Assembly (NCBI GenBank): GCA_013415575.1
Contig: JAAEES010000001.1
Coordinates: forward strand, 1 to 34,673
From: Methanomicrobiales archaeon
Lineage (GTDB): Archaea; Halobacteriota; Methanomicrobia; Methanomicrobiales; Methanospirillaceae
Reading direction: 5' to 3'
Length of the DNA stretch: 34,673 nucleotides
Position 1 is the stretch's first letter; each line of letters opens with the position of its first letter. A model generated the notes under the pieces. It was not told the origin of the DNA. It worked only from the letters and a program-made list of their open reading frames with translations, and made no database searches. The translations under genes were made by a program, and so were the position numbers. Shown one piece after another: positions 21,489 to 29,375 of the stretch.

Positions 21489-22028
21489 TCACTCCACCCC
21501 GGGTGCCAGCGCCTCCCGGAGCAGGAGGGCTGCATCTGCACTTCGTATTCTCTCCCAGCGGTGGAGTATCTGCAACTTGTAAGCATAGGTAATCAGGGCG
21601 TCCAGATCGAAATAGTGGGCTTTGGCGAGTTCATCCAGGGTCTTCCAGCGGGTCTCGTCGAGCACCCTCTCACCTTCAAGCAATGAAGGGCTCATCGTTG
21701 CCGCAATAACGACGGGGGCGGGGGAAGGTCCGGGATACGTGTCCGGGCGGAGATAGCGTCCAGCCTCGATGTGCCGCCGGCCAGCCCGCACCTTTACCAG
21801 CTCGTTCCTCAACGTGGTATCGAACCGGATCCACTCCTCAATGAAGTGATGCCGTCTGCCTTGTTCCGAGTAGTGTTCGGGTTGTGGCAGGGTTCTCAAG
21901 ATCTGATAATCTTTTTCCGGGATGAACCGGTGGCATGCTTCAAGGAACTGCTCGAAGGAAAATGGCGGTTTCATTCCGAATTGCAGCGTTGGCAGGCTCG
22001 AGAGCAGGTAAGGGTAAAAATCCGCCAT
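21489..22028 (-). CDS. DUF2764-like V-ATPase operon protein
   Basis: 179 aa MADFYPYLLSSLPTLQFGMKPPFSFEQFLEACHRFI; located between E and A as in Chlamydia/Borrelia V-ATPase operons. Confidence 0.8.
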   Translation of the reverse strand: MADFYPYLLSSLPTLQFGMKPPFSFEQFLEACHRFIPEKDYQILRTLPQPEHYSEQGRRHHFIEEWIRFDTTLRNELVKVRAGRRHIEAGRYLRPDTYPGPSPAPVVIAATMSPSLLEGERVLDETRWKTLDELAKAHYFDLDALITYAYKLQILHRWERIRSADAALLLREALAPGVE

Positions 22029-22034
22029 CTTCGT

Positions 22035-22646
22035 TCAGTCCTCCACTTCCCCCTGAAGTATCTTTTTCAACTTCGGTTTGAGGCAGGAAACGATATATTC
22101 TGCGAGTGCACGGTCGGAAAAATCATAGGAGGATCTTCCACCGTCAAAACTGATGGTAAACCCGCCCTGGATATCTCCTCTTTGCCGTAAGGAAATATCT
22201 CTCTCTGTTTCCTTCCGGAGTCTGTTCAGGTAATGCTTTTCCAGAAGTTCCAGATCGTTACCATTGACCATGACGATAACTTCGGTCCGCTCCGCGGTGG
22301 AATAATTTCTGATCAGTTCCGTGAGGAGTCCGGAGATTACTTCCGGGGTGAGCGCCTGCCGGGTGTCTGCAACTACGATTCGTTTGAGCATGGCGTTGAT
22401 CTCTTCTCGTAAGGTGAGAAGGAGATCTCTTCCTGCCTGGGCGAGCAGCGCCCTTTCTCTCTCATCCTCGCGGCGGATCCTCTCATGGGCGGCGGAGATC
22501 ATCTCTTCAACCTCGATCTTTGCCTGGTTGAGAATCGCATCGGCTTTCTGCTGTGCTGCAGATTCAATGAGTCGGGCCTTTTCCTCCGCAGCCCTGATGC
22601 CTTCCTGGTTTATTTTCTCAATGAGGTCGCTGATATCTTCCGGCAT
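22035..22646 (-). CDS. ntpE: V-type ATPase subunit E (NtpE-like)
   Basis: 203 aa coiled-coil; IEEMISAAHERIRREDERERALLAQAGRDLLLTLREEIN; first gene of operon. Confidence 0.88.
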   Translation of the reverse strand: MPEDISDLIEKINQEGIRAAEEKARLIESAAQQKADAILNQAKIEVEEMISAAHERIRREDERERALLAQAGRDLLLTLREEINAMLKRIVVADTRQALTPEVISGLLTELIRNYSTAERTEVIVMVNGNDLELLEKHYLNRLRKETERDISLRQRGDIQGGFTISFDGGRSSYDFSDRALAEYIVSCLKPKLKKILQGEVED

Positions 22647-22913
22647 TGAAGAGACTCATCTCCCTCGGGTTTTCATCAAGAACGTTATCATCCCTATCCC
22701 ATTCCAAACACCGACATTGAAAGTCCGATCGATCCCGGACTACAGTGCTTCCGTGAATCCAGTTCATGCTGAATCACGGGCACCAGAGAACCCGGCAATC
22801 TCCATGCATCACATCAGGATATTACTCATCATATACATTCCTCTCTTGCATAAGAGCCGGGCGTCCGACCCCTTCTCCTCATCGGCATCGAAAGATACCT
22901 TTATTTTGTTATT

Positions 22914-22928
22914 TGCTAACATATAGCA
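22914..22928. promoter_or_regulatory. Inverted repeat TGCTA-acata-TAGCA upstream of livG
   Basis: Dyad with the same half-sites and spacing as at 27755-27769; just downstream of TTTATTTT. Confidence 0.55.
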
Positions 22929-22950
22929 TGATAAATGGTAGCAAGGAGGG

Positions 22951-23682
22951 GTGTTCATGCTAGAACTTGACGCGGTGACAAAAAAATTCGGCGGGCTGGT
23001 TGCGGTCAACGCAGTGGACCTCCATGTCGGCGAGGGAGAGATCCTGGGGCTTGTCGGGCCGAACGGTGCGGGGAAGACCACGCTCCTGAATCTGATATCC
23101 GGTATTTACCGCCCGGACGGTGGAAGGATCCGCTACCGCGGTGAGGAGATATCCCACCTTTCCATGGATCGTGTCTGCCGGAAAGGTATTGCAAAGACAT
23201 TCCAGCACACGCATTCCTTCCCCGGTCTTACCGCCCGTGAAAGCGTCATGATCGGATCCCTCTTTGGCAAAAGCCACCATCCTACAATGGATGAAGCCTC
23301 GCGGGAGGCTGCGGAACTCCTCGATCGGGTCGGGTTTCCCCGGGAACGGATTGATATGCCCCTCTCAAACCTGAACGTAATTGAACTCCGGAGAACCCAG
23401 CTTGCCCGGGCCCTTGCCTCACGCCCGAAAATCCTCCTCCTCGATGAAATGATGACCGGTCTCAACCCAAGCGAGAGCGGAGAGGCAGTTGCGCTCATCA
23501 AATCTCTCCGCGACGATGGTCTCACTGTCGTCGTGATCGAGCATGTCATGCGGGTTATTCTCGGGGTATCCGATCGCCTGGTGGTTCTCGACAGGGGAGA
23601 GAAAATTGCAGAGGGAGTCCCTGACCGGGTTGTGCGGGACAAGCGGGTAATAGATTCGTATCTTGGCGAACGATATGCATGA
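22951..23682 (+). CDS. livG: Branched-chain amino acid ABC transporter ATP-binding protein LivG
   Basis: GTG 22951 or ATG 22957; Walker A GPNGAGKTT; AAGGAGG upstream; LivG-like C-terminal insert. Confidence 0.9.
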   Translation: MFMLELDAVTKKFGGLVAVNAVDLHVGEGEILGLVGPNGAGKTTLLNLISGIYRPDGGRIRYRGEEISHLSMDRVCRKGIAKTFQHTHSFPGLTARESVMIGSLFGKSHHPTMDEASREAAELLDRVGFPRERIDMPLSNLNVIELRRTQLARALASRPKILLLDEMMTGLNPSESGEAVALIKSLRDDGLTVVVIEHVMRVILGVSDRLVVLDRGEKIAEGVPDRVVRDKRVIDSYLGERYA

Positions 23683-24395
23683 ACGTTCCTGTGTCACCCC
23701 TCCTGGAGGTTCGTAACCTCTCAGTCTTTTATTCCGGTCTCCAGGTGCTCTGGGATGTCTCCCTCTCGGTTGATAGCGGGGAGATTGTTACCATCCTCGG
23801 CGCAAACGGCGCCGGTAAAACCACGCTCGTCCAAAGCATCTTCGGGCTGGTCGGGGAACGGCATGGGCAGGTCTTCTTCGGGGACACCGATATCACCGGC
23901 CTTCCTGCTTATGATGTGGTGACCAGGGGGCTCTCCCTGGTCCCGGAAAAGCGGGAACTTTTCCCCAAGATGACGGTCATCGAGAACCTTGAACTCGGCG
24001 GCTTTCCCCGGCCGGAGAAGGCAGCCGGTTACAATGAGATGTTTGCGCTCTTCCCTATCCTTGAGGAGCGGAAAGACCAACTTGCCGGGACGCTCTCGGG
24101 AGGTGAGCAGCAGATGCTTGCCATCGCCCGTGCACTCATGGCCCGGCCTTCCATGCTCGTCCTGGATGAGCCGTCACTCGGCCTCTCACCGCTGCTGGTG
24201 TCGACAGTCCTTGATGCGGTTGGAACGCTCAACCAATCAGGTCTCTCCATTCTGCTGGTCGAGCAGAATGTCCAGCACGCCCTGGAGATCTCACACCGGG
24301 GCTACATCCTTGAGAACGGAAGGATCATCAGGGAAGGCTCTTCTGAAGAACTGCTCCACGATGACCAGATCCGGGCAGCATACCTGGGTATCTGA
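23679..24395 (+). CDS. livF: Branched-chain amino acid ABC transporter ATP-binding protein LivF
   Basis: GANGAGKTT, LSGGEQQMLAIARALMARPSMLVLDEPSLGLSP; ATGA overlap with livG. Confidence 0.92.
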   Translation: MNVPVSPLLEVRNLSVFYSGLQVLWDVSLSVDSGEIVTILGANGAGKTTLVQSIFGLVGERHGQVFFGDTDITGLPAYDVVTRGLSLVPEKRELFPKMTVIENLELGGFPRPEKAAGYNEMFALFPILEERKDQLAGTLSGGEQQMLAIARALMARPSMLVLDEPSLGLSPLLVSTVLDAVGTLNQSGLSILLVEQNVQHALEISHRGYILENGRIIREGSSEELLHDDQIRAAYLGI

Positions 24396-24488
24396 ATCGC
24401 CCTGCCAGTCTGTGCCCGGGCATGTTCTTCACCTCGTTTCTCTCTCGAGTATCTGGCTAAGAAGACCGGTTCATTTTATGAGGTCGAT

Positions 24489-24496
24489 TAAAAAAG
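24489..24496 (-). terminator. Oligo-T tract after livM
   Basis: Plus strand aaaaaagg gives a T-rich run about 25 nt beyond livM stop on minus strand. Confidence 0.35.
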
Positions 24497-24519
24497 GAGG
24501 TGCCGGGATGTCGGGGAGA

Positions 24520-25509
24520 TCAGGATGTCTTCTGCCTCCCCTCGAAATACTTCCTGACCCGGTCCGGCAGGGAGATGAGCCCTTTTGGCAGGAAGATGAT
24601 GATCAGGACCAGCAGCAGGCCTATGATGATGAAGCGTGCGTAGGTAATTCCGAGACTCTGGAGACCGTCCCACAGGACGGTGATAACGATGGTCCCTACG
24701 ATAGGGCCGGCAAGTGTCCCGAGCCCGCCGGAAATGGAATAGATGATCGGCCAGAATGAGATATCGACACTGAAGATCTCGGGAGTGATGTATCCCATGT
24801 GGTGGATCTCGAGCGCCCCGGCAATCCCGGAAAAGTACGCACTGACCACAAAGGCAAAGAGGCGGTACCTGACCGGGTCGATGCCTGCGGCCCGTGCCTC
24901 CATCTCGTTCTCCCGTATGGCGGCGAAGGCCAGCCCAACCCGTGATCTAAGAATCAGCCAGAAGAACAGGATAATAAGTGCAGCAATGAGGACGATGGAA
25001 TAGTACTCGACGAGCAGGTAGTTTGGGACAGTAGAACTGATCAGCCGTGGCGCGGCAATCCCGTCCCACCCGCCGGTTACAGTGGCAAACTGGCTCACCA
25101 TCAGGGTCTGGATGATTATGGCGAATCCGAAGGTCACCATGGCCAGGAACCACTCCTTCAGGCGTACACAGATCACTCCAATGAAAAGGCCAACGAGGGC
25201 CGCGGCTCCGCCACCGACGAGCATGGTTAAATACGGGGAGATGCCGCTTGCCGAGGCCACCATGGCGGAGATATATCCCCCAAGTCCGAAGAAGGCTGCA
25301 TGCCCGAGCGACCCCTGTCCGGTGTAGGTGAGGAAATTCCAGGATGAAGCATAGATGATGAAGATGACCATCAGGATAAGGAGGGTCAGAATATAGAGGT
25401 TCAGCCCGAAGATGAGGGGCAGAATAATGGCCATGATTAAGAGAAAAATGATTCCATAGAGCCTGGTCTTTTTAGACTCAATGCCCAGGGTTTTATTCAT
25501 ATCAATCAT
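24520..25509 (-). CDS. livM: Branched-chain amino acid ABC transporter permease LivM
   Basis: Start refined to MIDMNKTLGIESKKTRLYG; YASSWNFLTYTGQGSLGHAAFFGLGGY. Confidence 0.9.
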   Translation of the reverse strand: MIDMNKTLGIESKKTRLYGIIFLLIMAIILPLIFGLNLYILTLLILMVIFIIYASSWNFLTYTGQGSLGHAAFFGLGGYISAMVASASGISPYLTMLVGGGAAALVGLFIGVICVRLKEWFLAMVTFGFAIIIQTLMVSQFATVTGGWDGIAAPRLISSTVPNYLLVEYYSIVLIAALIILFFWLILRSRVGLAFAAIRENEMEARAAGIDPVRYRLFAFVVSAYFSGIAGALEIHHMGYITPEIFSVDISFWPIIYSISGGLGTLAGPIVGTIVITVLWDGLQSLGITYARFIIIGLLLVLIIIFLPKGLISLPDRVRKYFEGRQKTS

Positions 25510-26387
25510 TCGGCCGACTCCCCGAAGATCCCTGTGGGGCGGATGATCAGCACAAGGATCAGGATAATGAAAGATACCGCGTCTTTCCACGCACCGCCCA
25601 GAGTGAAGATAGCAAAGTTCTCGGCGATACCATAAATGAGGCCGCCGATAATCGCGCCGGGAATGCTGCCGAGTCCTCCGATGATCACGATGGCAAAGGC
25701 CTTGATCGCCGGAATCGAACCCATATAGGGGTTGAATACCTGGCCGCTCACCACCCAGAGCGTCCCTGCTGCCCCGGCAAGTCCTGCGCCGATCCCGAAC
25801 GAGAGCATATCCATCCGCTCGACGTTGATACCCATCAGCATAGCGCCTTTCCGGTTCTGGCTGGTCGCCCGCATTGCTTTGCCAAGCCGGGTTTTCCGGA
25901 GAAAGAGATACAGGACGATCAGGATGAGGATGGTGGTAATAATGATGATCAGGTAATCAAGGGGCATGTTCACCCCAAAGATCGAGATGGTGATCTTTTC
26001 GTAGGGGCTATGGATGATCCTCCACTCATCGGTCCAGATGAGAGCTGCCGCATTCTGGATGATGTAGATGAGACCGATGGAGATGAAGATCTCATTCAAC
26101 TTTCCGGTACCGAGGATCGGCCGGAAACAGAGGCGCTCGATAATGATACCGGCAAGAATGAGGGTGGGAACCGATGCCGCCAGCAGGACATACGGGTTGA
26201 ACCCGGAGAGGGCATAGAAAGTAAAGGTGATGTATGCGCCAAGCATGAGCAGTTCGCCATGGGCAAAGTTCACCACCTTCATCACACCGAAGATGAGGTT
26301 TAACCCGATGGCAAGGAGAATGTAGATACACCCTGCATACAGCCCCCAGATCAAAACCTGGAGTACAACATCGATTCCTCCTGCCAT
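25506..26387 (-). CDS. livH: Branched-chain amino acid ABC transporter permease LivH
   Basis: 293 aa; LNLIFGVMKVVNFAHGELLMLGAY. Confidence 0.92.
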   Translation of the reverse strand: MAGGIDVVLQVLIWGLYAGCIYILLAIGLNLIFGVMKVVNFAHGELLMLGAYITFTFYALSGFNPYVLLAASVPTLILAGIIIERLCFRPILGTGKLNEIFISIGLIYIIQNAAALIWTDEWRIIHSPYEKITISIFGVNMPLDYLIIIITTILILIVLYLFLRKTRLGKAMRATSQNRKGAMLMGINVERMDMLSFGIGAGLAGAAGTLWVVSGQVFNPYMGSIPAIKAFAIVIIGGLGSIPGAIIGGLIYGIAENFAIFTLGGAWKDAVSFIILILVLIIRPTGIFGESAE

Positions 26388-26426
26388 AGATCAGCATCCA
26401 CCTTCCGTACTAAAAAGGATGATTAT

Positions 26427-27734
26427 TTATCCCTGCCCGGGTGTATACCAGTCAGGGAGCACGAAATCGGTCTCTTTTAATGAATCCGGCCAGACGATGA
26501 CCGGACGTGTTTCACCGGCATCCTGATCCCATTTCAGCTGTGCCAGGTAGAGGTCAAACTTGCTCTCCCTGAAATCATCAGAGAAGACGATAGTGCCGTC
26601 CTTCATAACCTCGATCATCTGGGGAATCTCCAGGTCATTAAGGGCGTCACGGACTGCATCTTTATTGAGCGTTCCCGCATTCTCGACAGCCTGGGTCCCG
26701 ACGAATACTGCTTCATAGGTTGCAACACCCATCATGCCGGGGAATCCGTTCCAGCGGTTATCGAAGTTCTGGATAAAGGCTGCGTGGGCGGATTCTGTCT
26801 CCTTCGGAGCAGCATACGGTGAGAACCGGCTCTGGAGCATCATGTATTCTCCGTAGGTTCCCACACCTTTGTAGAAGTCGGGATCGTCATTACATTCGAT
26901 GGCAAAGAAGATGGTGTCCAGTCCGACATCCCGGCGTCCCTGCTGGATGAGCGGGACCAGCTCGTTGAGGAAGGTAACCGTGTATACCGCATCGGGGTTG
27001 GCCGCCTTGACCGATGTCAGGGCTGTCCTGAAATCGGATTCACCCATCTTGAAGCTCGCTTCTGCAACGACCTCTATGGGAAGATTATAGTTCTTTATAT
27101 GATTATGGACGGCATCCCGCTGCCCGGTGCCAAACGATGTGTCCTGGTAGATGATGGCCAGCCGCAGCGGCCGGTCTGCAGAGAACCCGAACTTGTCATT
27201 AATAGCCGGGCGCATCTCCCGATCGATAAAGAGCATGATGGCCTCGGCGGAATCCTCGGCATTCGGCCGGTGGAAGAACATGGTACTGGTATCAATATCC
27301 GTCCTTCGCGACACCGCTGAGCTCGAGGCCCCGGATATGATGTAGGGTACCTTGTGCTCGGCAACAATTGACTGGTGGGCGGAGACCACGGCACTCGAGA
27401 ATCCACCGACAAGGAAGTCGACGTTGTCCTGGGTGATCAGCCGGGAAACCGCTTTCTGTCCGCCTTCACGGGTTGACTCATCGTCACCCTGGATAAGGCG
27501 GATCGGTATCTTCTTTCCGAGATCGGCCACATAGACACCGCCGTCTGCATTTATTTCATCAGCAGCAAGGACAGCTGACTGCCAGATATCTTTCCCGGTC
27601 GTGCTTGCCGGCCCCGTCATCGAGGCCACGACGCCAATCTTCAGCTCATCAGTTGCTGCCTGTTGCTCGGTGCATCCGGCAAGCAGTGCAAAGCCGATGC
27701 AGAGGAGGCATATCACAAGAAATTCCTTTTTCAT
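26427..27734 (-). CDS. livK: ABC transporter substrate-binding lipoprotein, Leu/Ile/Val-type
   Basis: 435 aa; lipobox LLAGC; IGVVASMTGPASTTGKDIWQSAVLAADEINADGG. Confidence 0.9.
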   Translation of the reverse strand: MKKEFLVICLLCIGFALLAGCTEQQAATDELKIGVVASMTGPASTTGKDIWQSAVLAADEINADGGVYVADLGKKIPIRLIQGDDESTREGGQKAVSRLITQDNVDFLVGGFSSAVVSAHQSIVAEHKVPYIISGASSSAVSRRTDIDTSTMFFHRPNAEDSAEAIMLFIDREMRPAINDKFGFSADRPLRLAIIYQDTSFGTGQRDAVHNHIKNYNLPIEVVAEASFKMGESDFRTALTSVKAANPDAVYTVTFLNELVPLIQQGRRDVGLDTIFFAIECNDDPDFYKGVGTYGEYMMLQSRFSPYAAPKETESAHAAFIQNFDNRWNGFPGMMGVATYEAVFVGTQAVENAGTLNKDAVRDALNDLEIPQMIEVMKDGTIVFSDDFRESKFDLYLAQLKWDQDAGETRPVIVWPDSLKETDFVLPDWYTPGQG

Positions 27735-27754
27735 GGTTCTCCTGCCTTGAACTA

Positions 27755-27769
27755 TGCTATGTTATAGCA
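27755..27769. promoter_or_regulatory. Inverted repeat TGCTA-tgtta-TAGCA upstream of livK
   Basis: Dyad (ATGCTAT gtt ATAGCAT) 21-35 nt upstream of livK ATG; matches the site before livG. Confidence 0.6.
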
Positions 27770-28057
27770 TGACACGTTGGAGGATAATGAAAATAAAGAT
27801 TGCTATTCGACTGCTGACTGTGAGAATTGATATTTTAAGACCGGAAATGAGTGAAAATAAGTAAGCTCCTCATTTCATTGACCCGTGTGAAATATATTTT
27901 TGTATGACCGGCCCCCGCTATAATCGCGCAGGACAGGGCTGCCCGGACCGGATCCCCCGTGCCCTCCCGTGGTTGTGCGTATGGGGGCAGGACAAAATTC
28001 TGCGGGAGATGAGATGAGCCCAGGCATCATGAACGGTTAAAGTGGTTGCAGGAGACG

Positions 28058-28636
28058 TCAGACCCTGGTGATTGACGACAGCCATGCCTGTGAACCTTCC
28101 GGTCTTGTGTGGCTCTCAAAGACCGCGGCCCTGATCTCATTGATTCTCCACCCATCAGAAAAAGCAGCCTGTATCTCCTTTTTTGCAATCCGGCGGGGGC
28201 CGTATCCTGCAGGCTCAAGCTCGCTAAAGGCAAGCATGAAATAGGTTCCTCCCGGTTTCAGGACCTCAGATAAGTTCCACACAAAACAAGGGCGCTCGGT
28301 GTCAGAAAGGGTATGAAACAGGCCGGAATCGATGACGATGTGAAAGGTCCTGCCGATCTCGTACAATTTGAGTGTATCCTTTACGAGGAACGTTGCAGTA
28401 ATGCCTCGTTCTTCCGCCCTCCTCCGGGCGATTGCTATCGCTGACGGTGCCGAATCCACCCCCCAGACATCGTGGCCGCGGCCCGCCAGGAAAAGGGCAT
28501 TTTCCCCGGTCCCGCACCCCACATCAAGCACGTCTCCGGAAATCTTCCCAGATTCCTCAAGGCGCACGAACTCTCGCTGTGCCCTCCCGATATCCCACGG
28601 CGGTTTACCGTGGTAGGCCTTTTCAAAAAAATCCAT
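28058..28636 (-). CDS. Class I SAM-dependent methyltransferase
   Basis: Start refined to MDFFEKAYHGKPPWDIGRAQ; SAM motif VLDVGCGTGENALFLAGRGHDVWGVD. Confidence 0.88.
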   Translation of the reverse strand: MDFFEKAYHGKPPWDIGRAQREFVRLEESGKISGDVLDVGCGTGENALFLAGRGHDVWGVDSAPSAIAIARRRAEERGITATFLVKDTLKLYEIGRTFHIVIDSGLFHTLSDTERPCFVWNLSEVLKPGGTYFMLAFSELEPAGYGPRRIAKKEIQAAFSDGWRINEIRAAVFESHTRPEGSQAWLSSITRV

Positions 28637-28847
28637 TCTGCATGGTTGATTGCCTACAGGGGATGAAGACGCTTTCGATGAAGGGAGAATGAGGGGATGA
28701 ATCAACCCATCCTGCCGATCCAATGCCGCTGCAGCGTGAATATGAAGAACAAATATTATTTTGACATGAGGATAAAAGAGATTTTGCCGTTACTAATTAC
28801 CAAGCGTGATCTATATTAATATAAGTCCCTGATGCTATCCTACACGT

Positions 28848-29009
28848 ATGGCAAGCTGGCTTCTTACACTTGGAATTATTTTCATCGTCATCGCGATTAT
28901 CCTGATGCTGCTCGGATTTGTCGGAAAGATCGCCTGGACGATCGGAAAATGGCTGATTATTATTTTCATTGTCCTGGCTCTCGCCTCATGGGTCTTTTCA
29001 ATTATTTAA
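28848..29009 (+). CDS. Small hydrophobic membrane protein, 53 aa
   Basis: MASWLLTLGIIFIVIAIILMLLGFVGKIAWTIGKWLIIIFIVLALASWVFSII; two predicted helices; below the 60-aa track cutoff. Confidence 0.6.
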   Translation: MASWLLTLGIIFIVIAIILMLLGFVGKIAWTIGKWLIIIFIVLALASWVFSII

Positions 29010-29267
29010 TTTTTTAGCCGAGCTCCGGTACACTTCTGATACGTATTCCATACGCTGGGTTATTTGGAGATCTCTGGATATTCTCGGCGGGGTTGCTCTG
29101 TTTCAAACCAGATAAAGGGGGCTGCCTGTTGTGAACCATCAAGAAGGGTAAGAAAGACTTTCCAGGGCGTTATGACTTCAGCGCAGGGACAGGTGCGGAT
29201 TTTCAGGCAGATGATACGACGGGTAAATAGAGATTGTTATGTATCAGTATTGCCAATCCTATAGGTT

Positions 29268-29375
29268 ATGTTTGGATTGCCGGATGTCACCGTCTTTACC
29301 GTAGGAGGGGCCTTCCTGCTCAGTATCGTGGCGCTCGCTCTCTGGGCGCTCTGGTGGAAGGAGGTCCCGCTATGA
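29268..29375 (+). CDS. Small single-helix protein coupled to symporter, 35 aa
   Basis: MFGLPDVTVFTVGGAFLLSIVALALWALWWKEVPL; stop overlaps symporter ATG (ATGA). Confidence 0.7.
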   Translation: MFGLPDVTVFTVGGAFLLSIVALALWALWWKEVPL

